Assembly: GCA_028554755.1 (NCBI GenBank)
Contig: JAPTOF010000002.1
Coordinates: 12,263,001 to 12,327,000, forward strand
Length of the DNA stretch: 64,000 nucleotides
Direction: 5' to 3'
Source: Cordia subcordata
Taxonomy: Eukaryota > Streptophyta > Magnoliopsida > Boraginales > Cordiaceae
The notes beneath the pieces were generated by a model. It made no database searches and was not told where the DNA came from. It saw nothing but the letters and a program-made list of their open reading frames with translations. Shown here piece by piece: positions 12,180 through 26,800 of the stretch; the stretch's first letter is position 1; every line of letters begins with the position of its first letter. A program made the translations under genes and the position numbers.

Positions 12180-14899
12180 TTTTGGAGCTCTCCACAAGTA
12201 GGCGTTGCCAAAGGCCTCAAATGGAGTGTTTAATAGTTTCAGTCTTGTGCTATTTTGACCTTATTTTATTTTATTTTGTTTTTCTTTGTTGCGATTAAAT
12301 TAATTCGGAAATGGCGGATCCAAACGACGTCGTGACTTTTCTGGGGCCATTTTTTTTGGGGGGTCCCTTTTCTCTTGTTTGTCGTTTTGTTGTGCTAAAT
12401 TAAATTTCTATTTTTGCAAGAGACGATTTGCCCTACTTAGGGTTAATTGCATATAGGACTTTAATATTGTTATTTTTTTTTCAAATTAATATTTATTATT
12501 TTAAAATATTCAACTTAATTTTTATTATTTTATAATGTAGTCAAATTTGTCTTTAATATTTTATAAATTTATTTAAATTAATCGATTGCTTTGCTTATTT
12601 TATTAAGGTGGCATGAATTTTAAACTAATGTGAATATTTTAACATAATAGAGACTGATTTAATTATGTTAGAAAATATTTAGGCTTAATATAAATATTTT
12701 AAAATAATAAAGACCAAATCATAACTAAGCGATAAGTTGGAACATGTCACATGATTTCTCTTATGCTTGCTCATTTACCAAGGGAAAAGAGACGGGTTTT
12801 GTGAAAAAATTAAGTGATTGAGTTGTTAGATTAATAGACAAAATTGATTTTGAAAAATTGGAATTTTGGGGGAATCTATTGTAATACTTTTTTCTTTTAA
12901 ACTCCACTTTAGGCAAAATGACAATTTTTAAAAATACTTTTATGCGTATAAAATACTGTTGCTTCTTTATTTGCTTTTCTTGGTCAAGAAAAAAAAAATT
13001 TAACGTTTTTTTATGTTATAAATTTTTTATTTTTTCAAAAAATATTTTTAAAAAGTTCAAAAAAACACTTTTGAAAATGGTCAAACCAAACGAACCCGAT
13101 ATGATGGTATAGCAAGTCCGAATTTGATTGCTTTATTGGGCTAGCATCATTACCTTTGGATATCATGTCCAGAAATCCAATTATGGACTAGCCCAGTACA
13201 AAAAATTACAACATATATATTAATCTTTCATGAAGCATCTTTAATCGGTTTTATGAGCAACAAAATACCATTTATTAATTTTATCGATGCAAAATACCTT
13301 TACTTTTACAAATCATTTTTTATCTAATAGTATTTTTACTTTGTTGGCAAAAACTAAAATAACTTTTTCCAACCTTTTTGTAACTGCATTAAAAGATTTC
13401 AATAGTAAACTCGGATATTTTCTTGCCACTAAGTTTTGTTTTTAACATTTTGTTCTAATACACTAAAATACTATAGGTTTTTATTGTTGTTGCACTTTTT
13501 CTTTTGGTTAAGTCAGTTATTGTTATTCTAAGATATTTAAATTAGTCCTTGATATTTTACAAAAAAAAAAAACCTAATTCATATTTCAAACATTTTCTTG
13601 TTAATCAAATATTTCACAAAGTTATTAAAATTAATTCTTTAACCCGGTTTCTTAAAATATAGAATAATATTTTAAATAAATTTTCAAGACATTAAAGATT
13701 ATTATGAATGTTTTTAAATAGTATAGACTAATTTAACTATCTTTTCGAAACAATAAAAACTAGACAAATATTTAAACAATATGAAAATAATTTTAGGCAG
13801 CAAAAAGAAAAAGAAACGTCACACAAAGGACAAGTTTTATTTTATAGAGAAATTTTTTTTTATTGAAAAATGTATATTTTTTATAAATACTTAAATTTAT
13901 TTAAAAATAAAATTTAAAAAGTTCAAATCAACTTTTTGAAAAAATAAAAAAATTTTAAAAATTTCTTTTTTTTTAATTTATCTATCTATCTATCTATATA
14001 TAAAGTTAAACCTTTTTTAGCATTATAAGGGTGCCATGTTGAGCATTATGAGAGAGACATGTCAGTGTTTACATGACATGATTATTTTTTTATTTATTAT
14101 TTTACTTTCTATTATTTTTTATCTTTATGAATATATATTATTAGCTTTAATTAAAATATTAAATGATCAATTAATTAATACTTAAAATAAAATTCAACTG
14201 TGCATTCTAAAAATTTTATTTCTTATCTATTATATATAAATATTATTAGCATTAAAACTTAATTTTCAATAAATTAATTATTAAAATAATATTAATTTGT
14301 GAAATCTAAGTAAATTTAACGTTTACTATTAAAAAATACTTTTTGAGCATTAAAAGAGCACTTATATGACAATGAACATTTTATTATTAGCTTATAAAAT
14401 AAATTATTATTTATTTTATTTTTATTATTTTTATCTGTATGGATCTAATAATTTATTAGTTTTAATTAAAAATTTAAATAATTAATAAATTAATGTTTAA
14501 AATCAATTCATTTATGAATTCTAAAAGGTTTATTAACCATATATATATATTCTTAGTTTTAATTTAGAAATTTAATTATTAATAAATTAATGCTTAAAAG
14601 TCTTAAAATATTTTTTATTTATAAATTTCAAAAATTAAATCTTAGTAAATTTAACATTTATTATTTAAAAAATTCATACAAAATATTCATGACAAACTTC
14701 TTTAAATGCTTCTAAAAGCAAATAAATTCAACTTAATTTAATTTTTTAATTAAAAATAAAATCGTACAACGGATGAATAAAAGTGCACTAGTAATAATTT
14801 AAATTCGAATACAAAAAGAGCCCCAATAAAAAAAATCATTTTCCTTTCAAAGTTTTAGCTAAACCTCTCTACTCTCTACTCATCACACGCGCACACACA
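12180..14899. other. Divergent intergenic region, MGP1 / valyl-tRNA synthetase
   Basis: 2.7 kb of very AT-rich DNA that must hold both promoters. About 12430-12760 and 13490-13800 carry degenerate TTTAATATTTTA-type blocks related to each other in inverted and direct order. About 12910-13100 resembles the TTTGAATTGA MITE family (it ends in ACCAAACGAACCC). 13981-14791 is a Helitron-like element. The last 80 bases before the ATG at 14900 are CT/CA-rich, as in plant 5' leaders. No coding sequence is seen. Confidence 0.55.
13981..14791 (+). mobile_element. Helitron-like non-autonomous element
   Basis: The unit starts TCTATCTATC...TATATAAAG after an A (13980) and ends CTAG before a T (14792), the A/T insertion context expected of Helitrons. 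The 3' end ATCGTACAACGGATGAATAA followed by AAGTGCACTAG resembles the common plant Helitron end that has a short GTGCAACGCAC-type hairpin, here decayed. The interior shows an internal direct repeat: AGTAAATTTAACGTTTA (about 14310) against AGTAAATTTAACATTTA (about 14645). It has no coding capacity. Confidence 0.42.
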
Positions 14900-17800
14900 A
14901 TGCAGACGATGGCCTTGTCCAACGCGTCACCTCTCTTATCCTCCTCTTACTCCTCCGTCTCCGCTTGGCTCTCTCCTCGCCTTCTCTACTCTCAACGACG
15001 TCGTCTCACTCTCCGCCGCCGTTTCTTCTCCGCCGGTAAACCCCCTCTCTCCCCCTTCCAAACGCCGCCGTTTTCTTTCATTTTAACTCCTCTCTTTTAT
15101 TATCAAATTAAGTGCCCTGTTTGTATTATAACTATAATAAGCTCAAATTCAAATTTAGCTTTTTTTTTTTTTTTTTGAGAAGCCAAAAGTTTTAGCTCGA
15201 GAGAGCACTTTTTTGAACTTGATTAGACTAAACCAAATTTAATTCGAAAATGCAGTTGCTGCTGCAGCATCGGATAATGGCGTGTTTACTTCTCCCGAGA
15301 AGGTGAAGTCGTTTGATTTCACTGCCGAGGAACGGATTTACAACTGGTAATTTCATATATATTTGTAGATTATATGTAAATTTTACGAGAAATTTGATGT
15401 TTTGGAGATGTAAGATGTCACGCGCTCTTTGTATTCGGGCTTTGCTGATGTATCCTTTTGTTCGTTTTAATGAATTTTTTCGTCTGACTAAACAAAAAGA
15501 GAGGAAAAAAAAAAGAAAGAAAAAGAAGAAATTGCAGGTGCTCTGCGTAACGCGCAAGGGAGACTCGGATGGATAATTTTGAGAATAAACTATCTTGAGC
15601 GAAATATCGATTAGACTCAAATGGTTAATAGGATACTACGAGTTATCGGTCGGGCTGATAATATTAAGTTCTACGTTGGAGTCTGTGTCTTGTTTGGGTG
15701 TATTTGCGCGGTTTACATGTCACTACTTAATTGTGCATTTCTCTGTTTCTGGTTTAGTTAGTTTGGAAATTTATTAATGAGTAATTGCGTTGGATACAAG
15801 GTGGGAGTCACAAGGATATTTCAAGCCATCTTTCGACAGAGGAGGCGAGCCTTTTGTTATTCCAATGCCACCACCTAATGTTACTGGTTCGTTGCACATG
15901 GGGCACGCAATGTTCGTGACTCTTGAGGTTCGAAAAAAGTTGTTCATAAGCCATTGATTTCAGCTATATTTATTTATTTTATCTAAATATATTCACTTTC
16001 ATCGATTTTTCTAGTCTTTTGTTGTGCTTCTAAATGCAAATGATGTCTTGTTGTGGGAATGTTGTATGTGCTGATAGAACTTTGGTCTTTCACCTTGGAG
16101 TTAAATTATTATTGGGGACTATGCCATGAGTTTTCTAATTCTTGGAGTTTGTGTAATTTCTTTTAGGAGGAAGTTTCCTTTTGGAAATAAGTTTATTATA
16201 CAGACAGACACGCATATGCATAAAATATATGTATTGCTTCTAGAAGTTCACAAATTCTTTAATATGCTATAAATATACCATGCTGACATTTCAATGTACT
16301 TCTTTTCCTGGTTTCCTTGTATTAGATGTAGAGCATCTTAAAGTTAATTCTGTAGTTGGTTTGCAAAGTCTATTATATGATGAAGGAATGAAGTTTTAGT
16401 TTATGCCTTGTTTTGAGAAATTCTTATTACCTTTCAACAAAAGGTAAGAGATTACGCATTACAAATTTAGCTCATGCAATCAAAGTTTTTATTCCTTCGC
16501 CTTAAAATAAGCAAGTAAACTACCTTAGTAAGCTAGGTTTGGTTGCTAAGCAAGCCTGGTTCTCTGGGCATGCCAAGCAGAGAAATCTGGGATATTAAAT
16601 CTTGCTAGAAGAGGCTACATTACAGCAGTAGGTTAACAATCTTCTCCTGCTGGATAATTTTGTGTTCATACAAGCTTGCATTTTGGTGGGAAATGCTTAT
16701 CATTGTCTGAATACTTTTTGAAAAGGATGGAAGTTAATGTAATCTCTTTACTTGCCATTTCTAGAAGGAAATACCACCCTAGTGGAGGAAAAGAAATAAC
16801 TTTATCTACGGAAAAGAGGAGAGGCGGATTTTGAGGTGATGTTGGACAGAATAGTGGCGTGCTTTTATGTCATAAATTGATGGTAAACAGCAGACTGAAT
16901 TCCTGAAATTTTATGGTTAATGAACTGTTTTGAACAAGCAATATTTGGGCCGGAGTTGAAGAAATTTGTAGATGCTGAATGTGAGAAGCTAAGAGCAAAA
17001 AAGCTTAGGAAGGGAGTAAAGGAGTGAATTAAATTGCAGCTCAGGGAAGATGGAAAAGAAATCTTGGCATTGCACCTAAATATGATAGGCATGTATTGCA
17101 GCCATTTCTGAATCGCGTCTCACAACTGGCTTAAAAACATTTTTTGTTGCTTCCAAATGGAGGTAGTACAACTCTATACAATTGCGAAGAAAACATAAAA
17201 GCGAAGTCTCTGGATTCCCGAGTAAACTTTGGCACCTAAGACTCAACTTTTTGTAGAAGACCTGGACTCTATTTGATCTATGAACTTAACTACTCTGCTC
17301 AGATTACAAATGGTGGTTCAGAGATAAAATCCCATCTCCATAGATCTGCACCAGGGGACTCTGAAGTCAGAAGAATACCTTAAATAAGCAATAGAAACTG
17401 AAATAAATGCTTATCGAGAAGTAAATAACATATAGCTAGAGCACATGACATAATTTGATATTTGACAGATGATAGTTACAGGCTATTGAAGACCTAAGTG
17501 GACTGTATATGGTGAAAGTTGTTCATTAAGTTTCCATTTTCAGTGAATTTACTCTTTCCTTGCATTTTTTGTGGGCTGCAGCATGTAGGCTATTGGCCTT
17601 AGTAAGTCATGGAGCGTTATTTGGATTCTGTGGTCTCGCTTGCATTAGTTAATAAAGTTGACTTTGCAATTTATCCTTTGTTGGATCCTATGAGTGAACC
17701 TAGTATCTTTTTATATGTTTCTATCATTGAACTTAGTGTTTTTGGAATTCGTGTGCCCCAACCAGAGTTGTCTTCTTTGCTTTGGAGTTCTCTTCCTTTT

Positions 17801-20800
17801 TTGAAATCCCATTTGTCACATGAAATTTGTTTTTGGACGAGAGGTTGTTGTATTGTTGAGATAGATAATGTCCAAGAATGCAGAGATAGTTTGAATAGCT
17901 AATGTAAATAGTTTTGGAGTTGCTTCTTGCACCACCTTGATGCATATTAATGAAATTCTTTACTTTCAAGAAAAAGACAGTTAGAAATTTGCATGAAATT
18001 CAAAGTAATCCCAGATAATGTGATAGCTCACAGGTATCTTAGATTCATGATTCGATCTTGAACACTATGAAGAAACAGGGGAAATATAATTAACTGCCAG
18101 TTGGAGAAGGTTAAATTTCACATGTTATAGAAAGTTTATGGAGTTAAAGATTAACTATTTTTCTTTTTCCAAATTCGTGTAGGATATTCAGTTAAGGTCA
18201 GTTATTGGTTTGTAACACAACGGATATTTGGAGAACATAACAAGAAAGAAATAGAAAATCAAAGAGCTCAATTTCAAGGCTGAAATTAGCCAAAAAAATC
18301 CCATAGATAATAAACCTTAGGAGAGAGAATAAAATACTATTAAATAATTCTTAAAAAGTTATTTAATAAGAATCCAAAAGGAAATAAGAAACTAAATAGG
18401 AATCTGAAACTAAATAGGAAACTAAAACTTCTACCGACTCTTTCCATAACAAAATAGGTAATAAACTAATCCTAGGACTCAATAATAAATAATAAAATTC
18501 TAAACCCTAACTAATTTTAATTACTAACCACAGTAATAAATTCTGGGCTGCATCAGTCTCCCTAGGTGCAAAAAGAACTTGTCCTCGAGTTTTCCACCAC
18601 TATGGTCCAATAAGTCATCCTGATATGGAACGAGATGCTTGACTTTACATCTCTTCCTCCGGCTCATCACGATCGTCATCATGAGTTGGAGTTTCCAGTT
18701 GCACAAAGCGCTAGGATACGGCTTCGACTTGTTTTCTCAACTCTTGTATTTCTCCATTTCGTTGTTGTTAATCAGGGAGAAAAACTCCAGCTGCTACACC
18801 ACGACTTCTTCCTCTCTTTGGAAGCATCGTGAACTTGAAAATAGCTGGAGAAAAACCTTGCTATGATACCAACTAACGCAGCGGATATTTGGAGAACATA
18901 ACAAGAAAGAAAGAGAAAATCAAAGAGCTCTATTTCAAGGCTGAAATTAGCCAAAAAAATCCCATAGATAATAAACCCTAGGAGAGAGAATAAAATATTA
19001 TTGAATAATTCTGAAAAAGTTATGTAATAGTGAAAGCTTTCACCCCCATGTATAGGCTAAGAATCCAAAACTGAATAGGAAACTAAAACTAAATAGGAAT
19101 CTAAAACTAAATAGAAAACCAAAACTAATTAGGAAACTAAAACTTCTACCAACCATTTCCATAACAAACTAGGTCATAAACTAATCCTAGGACTCAATAA
19201 TAAATAATAAAATTCTAAACCCTAACTAATCTTAATTACTAACTGCAATTATAAAATTCTGGGTTGCATCAGTCTACTTCCAAATTTATATGTCCTTTAC
19301 TAATGGATTCCAGTGTGTAACATGTTGCACCTTCTAATTTCTATTAAATACAGCATCATGTCCTGTGCCTATAATTGACATCTGTTTGGGCCCCGAGTAG
19401 GACTAATTCTTCTTCCCACAATTGAAAGAAAGATAGCAGCATAAGGTTGGGTAGAAAAATGAATTTATCACATCGTTCTAATAATTCTTGAAAATAAGAG
19501 ATATACTTTATATTTAGGTAATTATGTTAGTGCCATTCACATATACATGTCAGTTCTCTCTCCTCACACTTCTCTCCTCCCCCTCGGGGAAACTTGGTAA
19601 TTTTATGTCTTCCTACTTCCTTTTTACCTTTGCTTTTCTTTTTTTGGGTAGAAAGGAAATGAAACAGCTTTTCATCTTTCGACATGGTCATTTTAGATTT
19701 ATACAATTCTTTTGTGTTCTTCTAGCTCCATACCAGGGTTTGTGTTTCAGCGTCTTTTTCTTCAAGTTGTTATGGTGATATCTTCTCCTTTACTTTGTTC
19801 ATGTATGTCCTTTTCTATTTCAGGATATTATGGTCAGATACCACCGGATGAAGGGTAGACCTACTCTTTGGCTTCCTGGAACCGACCATGCTGGTATCGC
19901 AACTCAGGTTTTCTGCTGATAGAGCTCCACCGTGTCTGCTAATATGGAGGATGTAGGCACATAAATGTTAGGCAACTTTAATTTTTTTGTGCTTGTGTCT
20001 CATGAAGCAGAGCAGCATAACAAAATACATGTTTGTTGAAGATTTGACATTTACTTGATTTTAGTTGCTAGTTTCTAATGTTGTAATTTTCTAAGTCTGT
20101 ACTAGTCCCTTGGTTTTGGTGCTTAAAGTGCTTCTGTGCATTCAAACTTCAATGCAGTTTTGGCACACAGAACTGAAAGAATTATTTGGTCACTTGTGAA
20201 AAAACAGAAGGAATTAAAGTTCAAAACCTATTGTCACTTTTTGTTTTATGCATTCTCTGAAAAGCTGTGTGGTGGAGTATCAATAGTTGCTGGAGAGTAT
20301 GTTGGATAATTATGACATTTCGCAAGAATTGAATCACTATAGACTCTAAGATATACATGATAAAATTTATCTCATGCACAATCTAGTTCCATGCATGAAG
20401 TTATCAATTTGTGAGTATATTCTTTTAGAAAGCTGGGTTATGTTATATATCTTGTGGTTGTTTGTGACTCTCCATCAGTCTAAGGAAGCTATTCGTTTAT
20501 ATGTGTATCAAATGTGCCTTTCAGTTGGTTGTGGAGAAAATGCTGGCAGCTGAAGGGATAAAAAGGGTTGATTTGGGCAGAGACGAGTTTACCAAGCGAG
20601 TATGGAAGTGGAAAGAAAAGTATTCTACTCTTCCAGTTAAATCCATATTCTTCGTGCTTCTGACTTACTTTAACTCGTTAAGATCTTTTGGGATCTTTGC
20701 AATTATGTTGGATTCATAGTCACAGATATTATTTGGTTATGTCTTTCAAATCCAAGAATAGCAAGAGTGTTCCCCAGTGCATATTTTGAAATGGTGTTCT

Positions 20801-23800
20801 ACTCTTTCATCAAATTGTAGGTTTGATGAGCTCCAAGTCTTGTAGGCAAAAACTAGATGTGTCATTTTAGATGCTGGCACATCCTCTTTCTTTTCTCATT
20901 TTCTGTTATGTGAATGAGGAAGCAATGCTTCCTACTTCTCATATCATCTTTATCTGTAGTATATAAAACTTTGAAGAGGCTTGACTGGTTTTGATTGTGA
21001 ACCAGAGATAGCTCTCAATTCAACAAAGTTCAAAACTTGGTGCTTGTACTTGTCATCTGTAGTTAATTTGACAAACTTCCCTTGAAATGTGCTGACAATA
21101 TCCACTTTCCAAGTTTCTGCAATTGCTCGCATATTCTATGGTTAGGTTGAAGTCGTAACATACTCTGCTCTATAATATTATTTGTTGTTTTGATTGGTGA
21201 CTTTATTTCCTTGCTACATTCAGGTATGGTGGAACCATTACAAATCAGATTAAGAGACTTGGTGCTTCTTGTGATTGGACAAGAGAGCGTTTCACCCTTG
21301 ATGCACAGCTAAGTCGTAAGTCAGCTTTTATGCAGCAAATCTCCAGACAACTCTAAGTAATATCGACAAGGGAAACATAATAACAGATTCAGCTAAGCTG
21401 TCATATATAACAGCTCAGCCAGTTATGAAATCAGTTAGATTGTGGTTAATGGGCAATGTAGTACAATTAGTTAGAGTTCTAACTAACTGCAACTGGCAAA
21501 GCATCCTAATTGCCAAGTAACTGAGCATATAAATACTGAACACTATGTACAATTATAATCAGTGATATTAGCTTTATTAAGATGATATTGTCCTTGGGAG
21601 AAGTTAATATAATCACTATTTTGATTGCTTATTCAGGGTTTGCATTCCCATTTGTCATAAGATCTTTTAATATTTGAATCTCTCTTGATGCTATTTGCTT
21701 ATTCTGTTTTCTATAGTACCCACAGAAGATCCTTAAATTAGGACCATTTGTCACTTTAGGATAGTTCTAAACATATGGTTTCATTACGGAATATATGTTA
21801 CAGCAGTGTAAGTTCAGATGAAGTTTTACTTTTATATTGTGGCAGGTTCTGTGATTGAGGCATTCGTTAGACTTCACGAGAAAGGCCTGATTTATCGAGG
21901 TAACAGCTGTTATCTTATTACTTTTTACATGATTATTGATAATCAAAACTTGATGTATGTAGCGAAGTGTAACTCATCAGGCAAGCGGACATCTAACGTT
22001 CATCATGCCTCTTGACTACAAGTTAAACTTATATGTCATATTTAGAGATACTTTTTGTGGTGAGGTAATTAACCAGATTTTCACATGCAATATATCCTCT
22101 CAGGAATAAGCGATTTCCCATTTTTAAAGTGTATTGAACTTAAGGGTTTATGAGAAATCACATTTTTTATTGCATTAAAACTTGTGGATGGAAGCTCTGA
22201 AAATGCTGACATATTTTCAGTTTTGTTCACATAGTAAAAGCATCATGGGAGAAATCCTTGAAGTTGTGAACTTGTAAAGTTTCACCGGGGAAGATGTCCT
22301 AGTCATTCTCCAATATGTCCAAGATCATTGATGTTAAAAATGAGCTTTTGTTTGAGCATTGATACATGTGTAGTAACTGTCACATCTGTCTAATAAGTAA
22401 CTTTGTCTTTCAGGTTCTTACCTGGTGAACTGGTCACCAAACTTACAGACTGCAGTTTCTGACTTGGTAAGAGCTGTTATGTCCAAGTTTCTTCCTCTGT
22501 TGCCATTGCTATCGGTCAAAATCTTATCTTCTGATATCAATTTCCTCCTGTTCTTAGGAGGTAGAATATTCTGAAGAGCCTGGTACGCTGTATTACATAA
22601 AGTATCGTGTTGCTGGAGGTTCAAAGTAATGACTTGAACTTTAAAAAGTGTATTTCCTTGTGCCCCCATTCCCCGCCACAAAACTGAAATTATCATTCTG
22701 GTCCCCCATGCATTAATGAAAGTTGTTTGCAAATCGTTTCTTGGTTCTTTGATGACCCAATTATGCAGTCAGTTAGTGGTAATGGGAATGCTTGTATCCA
22801 ATCGGTATGGTATAAAGCCAGCTCGAGTGTAACATGGTATATATTTCATTTGAATAATGGAAACTTAATTCCTGTTCAACCAGGGAGCTATTAACTCTCT
22901 TGAGCAAAAGACCTCCCTTCTTTCGGTTGAGTAGAAATTGAACTTACCGAGAGCTTGAAACACACACATACACAGCCTAACCCTCAGCTGATGGTTACAA
23001 AATCAGCAATGACCTCCAGAAGGCAGGAAAAAGCACTCGTCTTCTTCTAGTCAACAACTCTTTCATGTGGAACTAGTGAGGTCTAGGAACAGTTAGGTCA
23101 GAAAAGTACATTTGATTCTGTCAGATATGTCCATGTTCCTTCACCACTATAGGGTTTACATTCATGTTCTAGGCATGTTATCATTCCAATTTCAGTGTAG
23201 CTTTCATGTGTAATTAGTTGTGGATCATCTGTGATCTTTCTATACCAGTTAAAGGTTAATGCTGAATGAGGTTCATCTGTACTCATTTGCAACAAATTCC
23301 TCTTCGACATAACTGACAGGAGTGATTATTTGACCATTGCAACCACACGCCCGGAGACTTTGTTTGGAGATGTAGCTGTGGCTGTAAATCCTGAGGTCTG
23401 TTTTCTTGCTATGAACTAATTATTATGGTATGCAAACAAACTAATTTCTTGAAGAGATGAGATTCCTTGGTTTACTTTAGGAAAGAGATGTTTTCTTGAA
23501 CAGCTAGTTTTGACTCAGGTTTTGGATAGACTCTTTCATATTGATTTGTCTTCTCTAGAATGATCTCCTATTTGCTTCTCTGACTTGCTCAAGTAAAGCA
23601 GGACAGAGTCCCCCCCTCTCTCTCCTCTTTTTCTCCTCCTTCTTCTCTTCTCCTTCTTTTGGGGCTATGTAAGATCTTTGTGATTTAAAAAATTGTTCAC
23701 TGTTGATCTGATTGGAGCTTACATTTTTGAGCTAGATGGTATGTTTCACAACACCTGCCAGTGTGAGTTCTGTCCATCTTTGGACTAGTGTTTTTTGAAT

Positions 23801-26800
23801 GTGATTTGATTAGAAGGTTTAGGAAGGGCAAGATCTTTATTTTTAGTTAGTGTGTTATGGAATTGGCATGACTTTGTTAGCTGTTATTTCCTGCTCATTT
23901 TGTCCTAGTGAGATATATGTGGTAAAGCAGATGACCATTAGAATTCTACTGGATGCTATCAGTTTCTCCCATAAGATATGTCAAGCCAGAGGCATTTGTT
24001 AGCCTACCTTTACTTAGTGGGCTTGATCATATTGCTTCGGATTTATGACACTGCTATCTTCCTTGTCTTTTGCTGTCGCTTCACATAAAATAGTGTCTTA
24101 TACTTGTGAAATTTCATATAGAAGTGTTGGTTATTACAGGATGAACGATATTCTAAGTACGTTGGGAAGCAAGCTATTGTGCCTATGACACTTGGTCGCC
24201 ATGTACCTATTATATCTGACAGGGTAAAATTTACTTCTCCTTGATATTTATCTATTGCAAATATTTTGGCCTGTGATGTTACTTGTAACTCTTAAGGAGT
24301 AATAAAAGGGTGATTGCTTAGTTTGATTCCTTTAGTGGAAACTTATTTGGGTCCACATATTGGTGCTTTGGTGCTTTAATGATTTCTTCTGGTGAGTAAG
24401 ACAATATATAACTAGGTTTCTGAATTCTATATGTAAAGTCCCTTGACAGTAACTCTGCCACAGACTAAAAGACAATTTGTTGCAGATTATTGTTTTCTCA
24501 TGACTTTTTCTCTTCTGTTCTTATTGGTTTGATTTTCCATGGTAGTTCTCCCCCTCGCATATGTTGCATTGGGTCCCGTCTCTATTTGCTTCTACTGTTT
24601 ATTTGTCTGGTGAATCTTGGTAACTGTTGAAGCAAATATTGGTTCCTCTTGGTGTAATGCTCTTGACACATTCATGATTCATATGCTGTGGCTTAGAATG
24701 TTTCCTGGAAGAATAACCTGATTTAATTATTTTTTTGTTATCGGTTCACATTGCCATTTGGAGTCGTGGATGTAAATCCTAGAACTAGATTTACATTATC
24801 TTGCTGATGTGGCAGTATGTTGATAAAGACTTTGGAACTGGCGTCCTGAAGATAAGTCCTGGACATGATCACAATGACTATCTTCTTGCTCGAAAACTTG
24901 GTCTACCCATACTAAATGTGATGAATAAGGATGGGACGCTAAATGAAGTTGCTGGATTGTACAAGTGAGTATGGAATGCTTTTGTGGGTCATGAATAATA
25001 TATTTATTGATGAAAGTTTTTATTGAAATCTTTTTTCCCCCACTTTCTTTCCTGTCAGTGGTCTTGATCGCTTTGAGGCACGAAGAAAACTTTGGTCAGA
25101 CCTTGAGGAGACAGGTTTAGCTGTTAAACAAGAGGCTCATATTTCCAGAGTGCCTAGATCTCAACGTGGTGGAGAAGTGAGCAACTTATCTCTTTGTTTG
25201 TACTATTTCTGGAGGGATCTTGCCTTATCTATGCTCTTCCGTCAGGTCTTGTTCTCACAGATTTTCATTTTGAGCAGATAATAGAGCCTCTTTTAAGCAA
25301 GCAATGGTTTGTGTCAATGGAGCCCCTTGCTGAGAAGGCCCTTAGAGCAGTTGAAAAGGGAGAATTGACTATTATGCCTGAAAGATTTGAAAAGGTATAT
25401 GATACTAAAAGTCACTATCTATTCTATTGGCTCTGTGGTTTTTGACATAGCTCCTCTTAATTTCTTTGCAATCTGTTTGTTTTGTCCTTAAATTTCCTCT
25501 TGATTGATGAGCACTGGGCATGATTATTTTGCCTGAGACTCAATTTCTAGAAGTCTTGTGCAGGCTTTTCTGGTTCTTCAGGGAGTGACCTGAGTTTCAT
25601 TGGCATGCATCAAACTAACAGACATAGGGGACTGATAAGAGAGATTAGTAGTCAGTTTACTTAATTAATTAGTTTTGTTAACTGTAAGAGTGTAGTATGT
25701 CACAGGCAAGTGATTTTAGCATTTGTAAGCTAACTGCACAATCAGTTAGTTTGTTAGATGACAGCTGTACTACTCTATAGTTAGTTATAGCTGTTTACTT
25801 GCTTCTCACTTGTCTATATATATAAGATGTAACTGCTACAGATTTGATAAGAAATAACAGATATTTTCATGATTCTAATTCTCTTTATGGTATCAAGAGC
25901 AAGGCACAATTCTGGAGAAATTTTTTTCGAAACCCTAGGGTTTCTTCATCAGAGATCAGCTCGCGATCCAAATTCATAAGGAATCGCAGCATATTTCTTC
26001 ATCAAATCTTTTTCTTTTTCTCTCGCCCAGCTTCGCTGAGCATTTCTCTTTAATTTGTTGGTGTTACAATCCTATTTTCATCAAATCGAGCTTCAAAAAT
26101 GGCTACTGCTGATGATCTTCCAGCTGGAGTGAAATTTATGCTTCAAAATTTCACTTCAATGGTGCATATCAAGCTTGATTCTTCCAATTATATGGTGTGG
26201 AGAGCAGAATTGCAGAGGATCTTCAAAGCTCATCATCTACTTGATCATATAACAGGAGCTTTACCTTGTCCTTCTCCTACAATTAGAGATGACACTGGTA
26301 AAAATGTGATTAATCAAGAGTATGAAGCTTGGAGTAATCTGGATGAACATTTTCAAAACTGTCTCTTTGCATCTATTTCTCCAACTGTTCTTTCTCTGAT
26401 TCTTCATCTTAATACTTCTGCTGCTATTTGGCAAGCTCTAGAACAAAGGTTTAGTTCCTTTAGTAGGTCACATGTGCATCAGTTGAAAAATAGATTCCTC
26501 AATATTACAAAAGGAACTAGGACTATGCAAGCTTATCTTGATGAGATTAAAACTCTCACTGACAGTCTTGCAGCTGTGAATGATATTGTCAGAGATGAAG
26601 ATCTTGTTTTGTATACTCTTAGAGGCTTACCCTCAGAGTATGACTCTTTTCAGTCTAGTGTGAGACTTGGATCCACTCCTATTACTCCATTAGAACTCCA
26701 ACACTTTACTCATAAGTGGAGAGTTCAATTTTCAGTTGAAAAAGAAGCTTACCTTAACTGATTCATCTTCTGAAGCTCACACACTGTTGTATGCCAATAC

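Noticed and set aside
15228..15620. 130-codon minus-strand open frame
   Set aside because: It overlaps valyl-tRNA synthetase exon 2 and its introns on the opposite strand and owes its length to a T/A-rich tract; no family resemblance.
17530..17990. 97-codon open frame in synthetase intron 3, perhaps a LINE end
   Set aside because: The tail ATTAATGAAATTCTTTACTT resembles a LINE 3' end, but no reverse-transcriptase word can be read, so it was not called.
18524..18954. Several 60-75 codon frames in synthetase intron 3
   Set aside because: They belong to the interior and LTRs of the compact Gypsy-type element, not to a host gene.
21355..21585. Possible solo Copia LTR in synthetase intron 6
   Set aside because: It has a TATAAATA box and AACTAACTG-type strings resembling an LTR, but I could not define ends or a target duplication.
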